Positions 1-7,302 of a stretch of DNA of 39,089 nt are shown here, piece after piece (position 1 is the stretch's first letter; each line of letters starts with the position of its first letter). The position numbers were made by a program, and so were the translations under genes. Below the pieces are notes generated by a model that did no database searches, was not told the DNA's origin, and was given only the letters and a program-made list of their open reading frames with translations. This stretch comes from DTSX01 sp964633465. GTDB taxonomy: Bacteria > Pseudomonadota > Gammaproteobacteria > Steroidobacterales > UBA11654. Location of the stretch: NCBI GenBank assembly GCA_964633465.1, contig CAZWGB010000009.1:1-39089 (forward strand). The letters are read 5' to 3'.

Positions 1-1577
1 TCGCCGTGATGGCAACCGAGTATCTCTATCAAGAAGACGTCCACTATATGGATGGAATTATGGTTGCTGGAGATTCTTGGATGATGAGCAATGACCTGTA
101 CAACTCTTTACCAGGTGCCCCTGATTTTAAGATGGATGAAGAATGGTTAAAAAATCGTTTCAATCTGGAACCCAGTGTCTACACTTACATGCGTCAGCAG
201 CGTGATGGTGCATTCTGGGATAGGGCTTCTGCTCGTGGTCAATATGAAAAGATACGCGTGCCCGGCTACCACATAGGCGGATGGTACGATGGATACCGCA
301 ACAGCTTACCGCGGATGTTGGAAAATGTTCAGGCACCTGTGAAAGCACTGATCGGTCCTTGGGACCATTATTTTCCTCACAATGCCTGGCCTGAACCACA
401 GATTGAATGGCGACATGAGGCTGTTCGTTGGTTTGACCAATGGCTTAAAGGTGAAGATACAGGCATTCTCCAAGAACCTGACTTCGCCGTGTATGTTCGC
501 AATTATCACCCCCCCGATCCCGATCTGGAGCAAGTAGAAGGCTACTGGCGATGGGAGGATGGCTGGCCGATTGAACGGATTGAAAATCACAGCTGGTATG
601 CACATCCGGACCACAGCTTGTCTACCGCTCCGGGAAGAAATGCAAAGCACAGCATGACTTACAAGCCTTCCATAGGACTGGAGGGCGGTGGACCTACCAT
701 GTGGTGGGGCAGTATCCCTCCGGACCAGCAACCGATGGATGATTATAGTTTGGTCTACGATAGCGAGATACTGGATGCCCCTCTTGAAATACTGGGAAGG
801 CCGGTTGCCAGACTCCGTGTCTCAGCAAACGCAACTCGAGCAAATTGGGTTGTCCGTGTCTCGGACGTGGCACCGGATGGACAGGTAACCCAAGTAGCCG
901 GAGCAGCCTTCAATGGTACTCACCGGGATTCTGCCCGTGAACCCAGTGATGTTGTGCCTGGTGAGGAATTTGACTTAAACATTGATCTTCATTTTACATC
1001 TTGGGTCTTTCCAAAAGGTCACCGGATACGCATTGCCGTCAGTAATGCAATATGGCCAATGCTTTGGCCGACACCCATGCAGATGAAATCGACACTCGCA
1101 ATAGGTGGCAATAATGGTGCACGGATTAATCTCCCTGTCGTGCCTCCCGGCGAGAAAAATGCACCCAACTTTAAAGAACCTTCACCCAATCCCTGGCTTT
1201 CAGGGTATGAAGTTATAGACTATGGGAATATCACTGGTTATGCCGCGATCAACTCAATTCAACACGATCCAGAGACCGGTGAAGCATTTGGTGTTGCAAC
1301 CAATACAGGTGCGGTTCGTTACCCTTGGGGTATTGAGCGCTTTGAAGAAGAGATTGAGCATCGAACATCTGATGAAAATCCGGAACATACCTCCGTTGTA
1401 GGGCGATACAAGATAACTGAGGAATTAAAGGATCGGACGCTTGATTTCGAACAGAATGTGGAGTTCAAAAGCGATGAAGAAAACTTCTATTTGAGATTCC
1501 ATCGCTGGGTTTCAATTAATGGCGAGCTATATAAGGAAAAAATCTGGGAGGAAGTGATACCTAGGGATTTTCAGTAG
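1..1577 (+). CDS. CocE/NonD-type alpha/beta hydrolase (peptidase S15 family), 3' part
   Basis: The reading frame is open to the left edge, so this is the C-terminal part (about 523 residues from the first GTG at 6) of a larger protein. Counting from that GTG, GGWYDG (Asp95) and GPWDH (His121) match the catalytic Asp and His of CocE and X-Pro dipeptidyl-peptidases; the nucleophile Ser (GxSYxG) must lie upstream of the window. After about residue 200 comes a beta-rich region resembling the PepX_C jelly-roll domain, with the family-typical stretch on outer-domain strands (GHRIRIAVSNAIWP). Family members cleave acyl bonds in esters or peptides; substrate is not predictable. The gene is visibly richer in GC than the next genes downstream. 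It ends 70 bases before the next gene, which appears to have its own promoter. Confidence 0.85.
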   Translation, partial: AVMATEYLYQEDVHYMDGIMVAGDSWMMSNDLYNSLPGAPDFKMDEEWLKNRFNLEPSVYTYMRQQRDGAFWDRASARGQYEKIRVPGYHIGGWYDGYRNSLPRMLENVQAPVKALIGPWDHYFPHNAWPEPQIEWRHEAVRWFDQWLKGEDTGILQEPDFAVYVRNYHPPDPDLEQVEGYWRWEDGWPIERIENHSWYAHPDHSLSTAPGRNAKHSMTYKPSIGLEGGGPTMWWGSIPPDQQPMDDYSLVYDSEILDAPLEILGRPVARLRVSANATRANWVVRVSDVAPDGQVTQVAGAAFNGTHRDSAREPSDVVPGEEFDLNIDLHFTSWVFPKGHRIRIAVSNAIWPMLWPTPMQMKSTLAIGGNNGARINLPVVPPGEKNAPNFKEPSPNPWLSGYEVIDYGNITGYAAINSIQHDPETGEAFGVATNTGAVRYPWGIERFEEEIEHRTSDENPEHTSVVGRYKITEELKDRTLDFEQNVEFKSDEENFYLRFHRWVSINGELYKEKIWEEVIPRDFQ

Positions 1578-1585
1578 GAAAATAT

Positions 1586-1614
1586 TTCATAAACATAGGT
1601 AAATCTGCTATAAG
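1586..1614 (+). promoter_or_regulatory. Putative sigma70 promoter for the exported-protein operon
   Basis: A TATAAG hexamer (1609-1614) lies 17 bases after TTCATA (1586-1591, four of six matches to consensus). It sits in the 70-base gap before a gene with a strong AAGGAG ribosome binding site (1637-1642). Prediction by eye only. Confidence 0.35.
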
Positions 1615-1647
1615 TACAACTTTCAAAATTAATAAAAAGGAGAGAAG

Positions 1648-2064
1648 ATGAAACATTTTAATTTAGCTTTTTTAATGGCTGTATTGAGCTTTAGTCTATC
1701 AGCAGCACATCATGAGAAAGAACAACAAGTTGGTTTTACTGGGTTAATATCATCCGAAGTTTTTGATTTGGCAGGTGAGATGGACTTGTATGTTGAGAAG
1801 TATCAGAGTTGTGGAGATGCAGAGAATGAAAAGCATTATCATCCTGTGGGAACACTGGTTTATATGATTGATGGAAAGGCTGCTTCTTTATCGTCTGGTG
1901 AATGGGAAGAATATTCAAAAGGAGCTTACTGGTTTGAGCCTTCTATGTGGGTGCATGGCGGTGATGAACCTGATCAACCACAATTTGGTGATGATCAATG
2001 CAGACAGACATTGGTTATTAGAGCCTCAAGAAAAGGCGAAGAACCAACGGTATTTGTTAAATAA
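1648..2064 (+). CDS. Exported cupin-like protein of unknown function
   Basis: 138 residues. A signal peptide is clear (Lys2, hydrophobic 5-18, likely cleavage after SLSAA). The mature part has HYHP (residues about 63-66) followed by a beta-rich stretch with GTLVYMIDGKA and a later His in WVHGG, consistent with a single small cupin barrel holding a metal through His residues. Two Cys residues (55 and about 118) could form a disulfide in the periplasm. ATG at 1648 is preceded by AAGGAG with ideal spacing, which fixes the start. First of four closely spaced genes for exported proteins; the next starts 15 bases after the stop. The cupin assignment is inference from motif and size; no enzymatic role is claimed. 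Confidence 0.7.
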   Translation: MKHFNLAFLMAVLSFSLSAAHHEKEQQVGFTGLISSEVFDLAGEMDLYVEKYQSCGDAENEKHYHPVGTLVYMIDGKAASLSSGEWEEYSKGAYWFEPSMWVHGGDEPDQPQFGDDQCRQTLVIRASRKGEEPTVFVK

Positions 2065-2079
2065 TTAAAAGGAAGACAC

Positions 2080-2799
2080 ATGAAAATCTTACAAAAATAT
2101 TTTACTTTGGTCGGGTTTTTGATTTTCTCGACCCAATTAATTGCTGGTCCAGCAATGAATGTGATCACAATCAATACTGCCGATGCGCTGGCTTATAACA
2201 AATGGCTGGAAAAAAGCACTCCAACCTTCGATGCTGCAAGGGGTGAGCTGGTTGCTGCTTCAGGAATTTGTAGCCCCATTTCAGGTGCAGAGCAAGAAGG
2301 CGACCATTATGTTTGGGCAATTGCCCCCTCAATGAAGGCTCTTCTGCAATCTCAAGAAAGACTCTACAATGACGCAGCAAGCACTAAGGCTATAGCCAGA
2401 ATCTCTTCCAAAAGAAGCGTGGTTAAAAGAGCTATTTTTGAAGTCATCAAACCTGGAAAAACTTCATATAAAGCCGGCGAAACCAATGCACAGTACAATC
2501 TGTTATCAAGACCGAATGATGTATCTCAATACATCCAAGCGATTGCAGCTATGGAAGCAGCAGCTACTGAAAACGGCTTTGAAGATATTCAAATGGTTGT
2601 TTTTGAAGGTTTCGGTGCTGGAGATTGGGCTCGCATGGTGATGGCAAGTGTTCAAGCCCCTAATTTAGAGAGATTGGGAGCTTTTCTTGATGAAATGCGA
2701 TCTCCATGGATGGCTGAGTCAATGAGTGCATTTCCATCCCTAAGAACCCCTGTTCATGATTGGCAACTGCAATGCAGAACAATCTCAGCAAGCGACTAA
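2080..2799 (+). CDS. Exported protein with two alpha/beta repeats, function unknown
   Basis: 239 residues with a signal peptide (hydrophobic 9-22, cleavage near LIAG). The mature part divides into two segments of about 95 residues (roughly 28-122 and 136-234), each with strand, helix, two strands, then an amphipathic helix with an Ala/Leu/Glu pattern. This resembles tandem ferredoxin-like domains of the dimeric alpha/beta barrel (ABM/NIPSNAP) type. That fold call is inference from secondary-structure pattern, not from a recognised motif. The gene is 15 bases after the cupin-like gene with AAGGAAG upstream and is followed after 18 bases by another exported protein, so the four genes are probably cotranscribed. 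Confidence 0.7.
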   Translation: MKILQKYFTLVGFLIFSTQLIAGPAMNVITINTADALAYNKWLEKSTPTFDAARGELVAASGICSPISGAEQEGDHYVWAIAPSMKALLQSQERLYNDAASTKAIARISSKRSVVKRAIFEVIKPGKTSYKAGETNAQYNLLSRPNDVSQYIQAIAAMEAAATENGFEDIQMVVFEGFGAGDWARMVMASVQAPNLERLGAFLDEMRSPWMAESMSAFPSLRTPVHDWQLQCRTISASD

Positions 2800-2817
2800 T
2801 TTATTGGAGAAAATATT

Positions 2818-3228
2818 ATGTTAAAAAAATCTATTTTTTATGTATTAATTTTTGCTGCTGCATTTTCTTTTGAAGCTCAATCCGCAGTTAGTGAAGTACA
2901 AGGTTGCAATTTTAAAAACGGCACATCAATGGATGATGTAATTGCTCTATCTGACCAAATGAATCAAATCCAAGATGGTGATGGATATATAGAGAAACGC
3001 TTTGGACAATTGATCATGCAGCCAATAATTGAACAAACAGAAAAATCAGAATTCGATTTTTACTTCTTGAATTTTTGGGGTAATTATCAAATTTATGGAA
3101 ATGATATGAGTGAATGGGCTGACCAAGGGAAAGGAGATAAATTTATGACCAAAATGGGACAAATGCTAGATTGTCGGACATTAAATTTATTTGATACTAC
3201 TGTTACTAGAGAATATCCAGGAGACTAA
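2818..3228 (+). CDS. Small exported protein, function unknown
   Basis: 136 residues with a signal peptide (KKS then hydrophobic 6-19, cleavage near SQA). The mature region begins with a strand containing Cys (VQGCNF), has a central aromatic strand FDFYFLNFWGNY, and a second Cys near the C-terminus (LDCRT), allowing one disulfide. The order strand, helix, strand, helix, strand is like a single copy of the domain seen twice in the preceding gene, but identity is low and this is inference. Very AT-rich: 13 G/C of 60 in the line 2821-2880. TTGGAGAAAA before the ATG is a good ribosome binding site. Stop is 3 bases from the next start. Confidence 0.65.
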   Translation: MLKKSIFYVLIFAAAFSFEAQSAVSEVQGCNFKNGTSMDDVIALSDQMNQIQDGDGYIEKRFGQLIMQPIIEQTEKSEFDFYFLNFWGNYQIYGNDMSEWADQGKGDKFMTKMGQMLDCRTLNLFDTTVTREYPGD

Positions 3229-3231
3229 CTT

Positions 3232-3726
3232 ATGAAAAATTTATTGATACTTATCGGATTGTTATTTATTGCGCCAGTATGGGCTGGCGGCCATCTTGAT
3301 TCTGAAAAAGAGGTTTTAGATTTAGTTCTTGAACATTGGGAAGCAAGAGATGGTAATGATTATGAAACTCAGGCCAATCTCATGAGTCCATCGGGGACCT
3401 ATAATGCAAATTCTGATGGAAGCTTCTTCAGATTTTCACCTCAAACTACCGCTCAAGACCTTGAGAGGAATTTGGGAGCTGGGACTTCAAGTTTAAATGT
3501 TATGTATCCAGAAACAATTTCATTGTCCGATGATGTTGTTTTAGCGAGATACTATCTTGAAGGTGTAATTAGCGATCCCAATGGGACTGTAAATAACTAT
3601 AGAACCCGAGTCACACATATATGGGTTAAGGAGACGGCTGGTTGGAAAACCAAGTCTTGGCACTTTTCGCCACTTCATGATGGAGGCAGGCATCTAACAT
3701 CTGCGAGTGATTTTGAAGAGGATTAG
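3232..3726 (+). CDS. Exported NTF2-like (SnoaL/DUF4440-type) protein
   Basis: 164 residues: signal peptide (hydrophobic 4-17, cleavage after VWA), then a cone-shaped NTF2-like fold pattern. There is an N-terminal helix LDLVLEHWEARDGNDYETQ, a strand with MSPSGTYN, and late strands VVLARYYLEG and RVTHIWVKETAGWK that end in WKTKSWHFSP, a typical closing sequence for SnoaL/DUF4440 proteins. Such domains bind or isomerise small molecules but many have no known activity. Last gene of the four-gene exported-protein run, 3 bases after the previous stop; a stem-loop follows the stop. Confidence 0.75.
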   Translation: MKNLLILIGLLFIAPVWAGGHLDSEKEVLDLVLEHWEARDGNDYETQANLMSPSGTYNANSDGSFFRFSPQTTAQDLERNLGAGTSSLNVMYPETISLSDDVVLARYYLEGVISDPNGTVNNYRTRVTHIWVKETAGWKTKSWHFSPLHDGGRHLTSASDFEED

Positions 3727-3745
3727 TTTCTAATATTCAAAACTG

Positions 3746-3771
3746 TAGGTAGGATTTTTAACTCCTTCCTA
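3746..3771 (+). terminator. Stem-loop after the exported-protein operon, possible terminator
   Basis: An inverted repeat with 9-base arms (3746-3754 and 3763-3771, one T-T mismatch) and an 8-base loop lies 19 bases after the NTF2-like gene. It is followed by only a short T run (TTTT at 3775-3778), so termination is plausible but weak. Confidence 0.35.
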
Positions 3772-3817
3772 AAGTTTTCATGAATATTCAGGCTTTTCTA
3801 CACCAACAACTTGATAA

Positions 3818-4150
3818 ATGAAAAGGTTCATCTTCATCGCTGGGTTTTTCATTTATTCTTGTGCGGAAATTGAAACTACGAACAATACTTTGATCCAGAC
3901 AAAGAGGCAATCGCCAACCGCATGCAATGACTATGTACTTCACGAATCTGGTCTGCTTGTAGCTTCTTGTCCAGATTTGGAATCAAAAGCTATACTAGAA
4001 AAGCAGAAAGAGATGCAATTGCCACCCATCTGTATGAACTTTGTTGTCGACGAAAAATTTGCTTTGTCAGACAGCCTATTTGAATCTCCTGAATACAAGG
4101 AATGCAAGACAATAGTATTAGAAAAGCTAGGAGATGAAACCGAAGAATGA
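3818..4150 (+). CDS. Small putative lipoprotein, function unknown
   Basis: 110 residues starting KRF followed by a hydrophobic stretch and FIYSC-A (Cys at about residue 15), a plausible lipobox for signal peptidase II. The mature part is short and polar with four more Cys residues, two in CNDYVLH and CPDLE and two in PPICMNF and YKECKT, which would allow two disulfides in the periplasm. I do not recognise the family. Its stop overlaps the start of the DUF2147 gene (ATGA at 4147-4150), so the two are probably translationally coupled. Confidence 0.6.
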   Translation: MKRFIFIAGFFIYSCAEIETTNNTLIQTKRQSPTACNDYVLHESGLLVASCPDLESKAILEKQKEMQLPPICMNFVVDEKFALSDSLFESPEYKECKTIVLEKLGDETEE

Positions 4151-4638
4151 AAAAATTAATCTTTAGTTTTCTCCTTGCCTCTACTTTTACCATCCAGCAG
4201 GTTCAGACTGCGGAAGAATCAATTGTAGGTTATTGGCTAGCTCTTGATTCTATTTTTGAAATAAAGAATTGTGACGGTGCTCTGTGTGGAGAAATAGTGC
4301 AAGTCTTCGTTGAAGAAGGCGTTGATCCTAAAAGCATACTTGATAGCAACAATATGGATCCTGAGCTGCAATCAAGACCCTTGATTGGCATCAACATATT
4401 CGAGGGATTTAATGGGGAATTTGATTCAAAAAACACCCTTAAAGGGGGAAGAATTTATAACCCGAGGGATGGCAAAACCTACAAATCAAGACTGCGTCTT
4501 CTCGATAATGGCAACCTAAGAGTGGAGGGATGCGTTTTGTTTTTTTGTGGCGGTGATGAATGGCAACCACTAACTGTTACATTTGATTTGGATGGTTCTC
4601 GCACCGTAGTTCTTAAAAACACTCCGGAAGAAAATTAA
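4147..4638 (+). CDS. Exported DUF2147 family protein
   Basis: 163 residues with a signal peptide (hydrophobic 4-15, cleavage near QTA). It has the DUF2147 layout: GYWLALDS near the mature N-terminus, CGALCGEIVQ-like strand with paired Cys, LDSNNMDPELQSRPLIG, GGRIYNPRDGKTY, and a late GCVLFFCGGDEW. DUF2147 proteins are small periplasmic beta-barrels resembling lipocalins or fatty-acid-binding proteins; their ligand is generally unknown. The GGRIYNPRDGKTY segment and the Cys-flanked C-terminal strand are the strongest evidence. It overlaps the preceding lipoprotein gene by 4 bases. Confidence 0.85.
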   Translation: MKKLIFSFLLASTFTIQQVQTAEESIVGYWLALDSIFEIKNCDGALCGEIVQVFVEEGVDPKSILDSNNMDPELQSRPLIGINIFEGFNGEFDSKNTLKGGRIYNPRDGKTYKSRLRLLDNGNLRVEGCVLFFCGGDEWQPLTVTFDLDGSRTVVLKNTPEEN

Positions 4639-4674
4639 ACAACCTATCATTAAAGGATACGACCCAGCCACTCT

Positions 4675-5385
4675 ATGTCCTCTGTCACCACAATTCCAAT
4701 TGCCAGCTTGTTGCTCGGCTTTGTGCCTGTGCTGCTGTTGATTGTCATCATGCGAGCCTGGGGGTTGAATGCGTTGCAGGCAATGTATGCCAATATTCGC
4801 ATGCTTGTGCAGCTCTTGCTGATTGGTTATGTGCTCACCTATATTTTTGAGACCGATGAGCCGGTGCTCGTCGTTTTGGTGGTTGTTTTCATGATTGCTA
4901 TGTCTTCTTGGATTGCACTTCGTCCATTGAACGATCGTGGCATCAAGCCTTATTCCATAATTACCATCGCAATTGGCGTAAGTGGATTGGGCGTGTTGAT
5001 ACTTGTCACACAGATCATTCTCGAGCTGCCGCGCTGGTTCGAGCCGCGTTTTGTGATTCCGCTCGCTGGGATGATTTTTGCCAACAGCATGAATACGATC
5101 AGCTTAGCCGGAGAAAGATTCCACGCTGAGCGTGGACGCGGTGAAGATTATTTAAGTGCCCGGCGTCTTGCAATGGAGGCTGCAATGATACCCCAGATCA
5201 ATGCCCTGTTGGCTGTTGGCCTAGTGTCATTACCCGGCATGATGACTGGTCAGATCCTCTCCGGGGTCGAGCCTCTGACAGCTGCACGCTATCAGATCAT
5301 GGTTATGTGTATGATTTTTAGCACCGCAGGCTTGGCTGCTGTATTGTATATGGCGCTCAAAAAAAATAGTGCCACAGACAGTTGA
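4675..5385 (+). CDS. UPF0014 / FetB-like ABC transporter permease
   Basis: 236 residues with about seven hydrophobic membrane spans. Family features visible are ARxxVQLLLIGYVL-like (MLVQLLLIGYVL, about 43-54), a central IPLAGMIFANSMNTISLAGERF (about 128-149) and LPGMMTGQILSGVEPLTAARYQ (about 184-205), which are hallmarks of the UPF0014/FetB permeases. In E. coli FetB works with the ATPase FetA in iron export; in this window there is no ATPase gene beside it. Two sampled lines (4741-4800 and 5041-5100) each have 30 G/C of 60, against 26 of 60 in sampled flanking lines, so its composition stands apart slightly. No close ribosome binding site; AAAGGA lies 17 bases upstream of the ATG. Confidence 0.85.
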   Translation: MSSVTTIPIASLLLGFVPVLLLIVIMRAWGLNALQAMYANIRMLVQLLLIGYVLTYIFETDEPVLVVLVVVFMIAMSSWIALRPLNDRGIKPYSIITIAIGVSGLGVLILVTQIILELPRWFEPRFVIPLAGMIFANSMNTISLAGERFHAERGRGEDYLSARRLAMEAAMIPQINALLAVGLVSLPGMMTGQILSGVEPLTAARYQIMVMCMIFSTAGLAAVLYMALKKNSATDS

Positions 5386-5405
5386 AGCTGATCTAAAATA
5401 GGCGC

Positions 5406-7037
5406 ATGCAAAAAAGAAAATTTTGGGGTTGGGGATATCAAGATCAGGTCTTATCGGACGAAGAAGACGCTGCAATTGAAAGTCTTATAGCAGCACATTT
5501 CTCTCTGGATGAAGTGCCGAATTTACCAATTCCATTGGCAGAAGATATTGATTTACCCACGCCCAGAGTAAATATTCCACGGACTCTGGAAAAAGTTTTA
5601 TCCGAAGATCATCTTGAAAGATTAAATCACAGCTACGGCAAGTCTTTTCCGGACCTTGCCAGAGCCATGCTTAAACAATTTCCGCATCCGCCAGATTTGG
5701 TAGCCTTTCCAGAAGATCAAGAGGATGTTGTAAATATTCTAGACTGGTCTGATCAAAACAATATAGCTGTCATCCCTTATGGTGGTGGTTCGAGCGTTTG
5801 TGGTGGGGTTGAAACCTATGTGGGTGAGAATTATTCCGGTGTAATTTCTTTGGATTTAAGAAATCTGGATAAGGTTTTAGAGATAGACAAAGAAAGCAGA
5901 GCTGCACGAATCCAAGCAGGAATATTTGGACCCTCTTTGGAGAATGAACTAAGAAAATCAGATCTAACTTTAAGGCATTTTCCTCAAAGTTTTGAGCATT
6001 CAACTTTAGGGGGCTGGATAGCTACAAGATCAGGAGGTCATTTTGCAACCCTTTACACCCACATAGATGATTTTGTCGAATCAACAACCATGGTCACACC
6101 AACCGGAGTGATCGAATCAAGGAGACTTCCGGGCTCTGGCGCAGGTCCCAGCCCGGATAGAATGGTTATTGGTTCCGAAGGCATTTTAGGTGTGATCACT
6201 GAAGCTTGGATGAGACTTCAAGACAGACCGGTTTTTAGATCCTCTTGTTCTGTGGAATTTGATGATTATCAAAAAGCTCTTCATGCAACACGATTGATCA
6301 GTCAATCAGGATTGTATCCGGCAAATTGCAGACTTTTGGATGCAAACGAAGCTTTATTCAATAGAGTCGGGGATGGATCAAAGCATATATTGATTTTATC
6401 TTTCGAATCGGCTGACCATGAACTAGGTATTTGGCTGGATAGGGCTTTGGAGATTGCATCAACGGTAGGAGGGAGTTATGAGGAACTTCAAGAAAAAGAA
6501 ACCGAAGCACATCGTACAGGTGCTTCAGGTACTTGGAGAAACAGCTTTATTAGAGCACCTTTTAATCGTGATGCAGCTGTTCGTAGAGGCATAATCTGGG
6601 ATACTTTTGAAACTTCGATCACGTGGAATCAAGGCTTTGAATTTATTGAATCCATAAAAGACAAGACAGGCAAGGCCATTCATGAGATTTCAGGCAGAAA
6701 GACAAACGTGACTTGTCGACTGACACATACCTATCCAGATGGATGTGCCCCTTATTTTTCTTACACTGCCTACGCAACACCTTCGACCATGCTTGATGTC
6801 TGGAAACAGATTAAGATCGCAACCAATGAAATAGTAGTGGCTGAGGGGGGCACCATAACACACCATCATGCTGTGGGGAGAGATCACAGAGTAAAGGGTT
6901 ATGATGTACAGAGACCATCAGGATTTAAAGACATGTTAACTGCCGCAAAATTAAGCGTAGATCCAAGATCAATCATGAATCCCGGGGTACTCATTGACTC
7001 AGGAAAGGGGAAAATTGGTCACTGGATGGAGAATTGA
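5406..7037 (+). CDS. FAD-binding oxidase, alkyldihydroxyacetonephosphate synthase-like
   Basis: 543 residues. An N-terminal FWGWGYQD segment matches the KWNGWG motif of AGPS. The FAD-binding PP-loop is IPYGGGSSVCGG (about 123-134), followed by the second FAD segment FPQSFEHSTLGGWIATRSGG. The C-terminal cap domain has THHHAVGRDH with the triple His at 486-488, equivalent to the catalytic HHH of eukaryotic AGPS. AGPS exchanges the acyl chain of acyl-DHAP for a fatty alcohol to make ether lipids. Bacterial homologues are mostly uncharacterised, so ether-lipid synthesis is only a hypothesis; no acyl-DHAP acyltransferase or fatty-alcohol-forming reductase is adjacent. Follows the FetB-like gene by 20 bases and precedes a small membrane protein by 6 bases. 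Confidence 0.85.
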   Translation: MQKRKFWGWGYQDQVLSDEEDAAIESLIAAHFSLDEVPNLPIPLAEDIDLPTPRVNIPRTLEKVLSEDHLERLNHSYGKSFPDLARAMLKQFPHPPDLVAFPEDQEDVVNILDWSDQNNIAVIPYGGGSSVCGGVETYVGENYSGVISLDLRNLDKVLEIDKESRAARIQAGIFGPSLENELRKSDLTLRHFPQSFEHSTLGGWIATRSGGHFATLYTHIDDFVESTTMVTPTGVIESRRLPGSGAGPSPDRMVIGSEGILGVITEAWMRLQDRPVFRSSCSVEFDDYQKALHATRLISQSGLYPANCRLLDANEALFNRVGDGSKHILILSFESADHELGIWLDRALEIASTVGGSYEELQEKETEAHRTGASGTWRNSFIRAPFNRDAAVRRGIIWDTFETSITWNQGFEFIESIKDKTGKAIHEISGRKTNVTCRLTHTYPDGCAPYFSYTAYATPSTMLDVWKQIKIATNEIVVAEGGTITHHHAVGRDHRVKGYDVQRPSGFKDMLTAAKLSVDPRSIMNPGVLIDSGKGKIGHWMEN

Positions 7038-7043
7038 ACCAAC

Positions 7044-7271
7044 ATGAATTCAATTAGATACATGCTTGTTTTGTTTTGGCTAATTTGTATTATCAACCTA
7101 TTGGTACCGATTTCTCAATTGATCGACTATCTGTTCATTTTCCTGATCGTTTCACATTTATTGGAATGTATGGTTTTTTACAAGAAAATTATTAAATCCA
7201 AAAAACACATAATAAAGAACATCTTATTGGTTATGGTTTTTGGATATTTACACATACAGAAAATGGATTAG
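7044..7271 (+). CDS. Small membrane protein, DUF1145-like
   Basis: 75 residues with two or three hydrophobic spans (about 6-23, 27-46 and 57-70) separated by a Lys-rich loop KKIIKSKKH. The layout, with FWLICIINLLVP followed by a helix containing HLLECMVF, resembles DUF1145 proteins such as the YhhL type, but the match is by pattern only. Begins 6 bases after the AGPS-like gene, so probably cotranscribed. Function unknown. Confidence 0.6.
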   Translation: MNSIRYMLVLFWLICIINLLVPISQLIDYLFIFLIVSHLLECMVFYKKIIKSKKHIIKNILLVMVFGYLHIQKMD

Positions 7272-7302
7272 TTTATAAAGCTTCCATGAAATTTAGCAGC
7301 TA

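Noticed and set aside
306..731. 141-residue minus-strand frame inside the CocE-type gene
   Set aside because: Antisense shadow of a clear coding region of higher GC.
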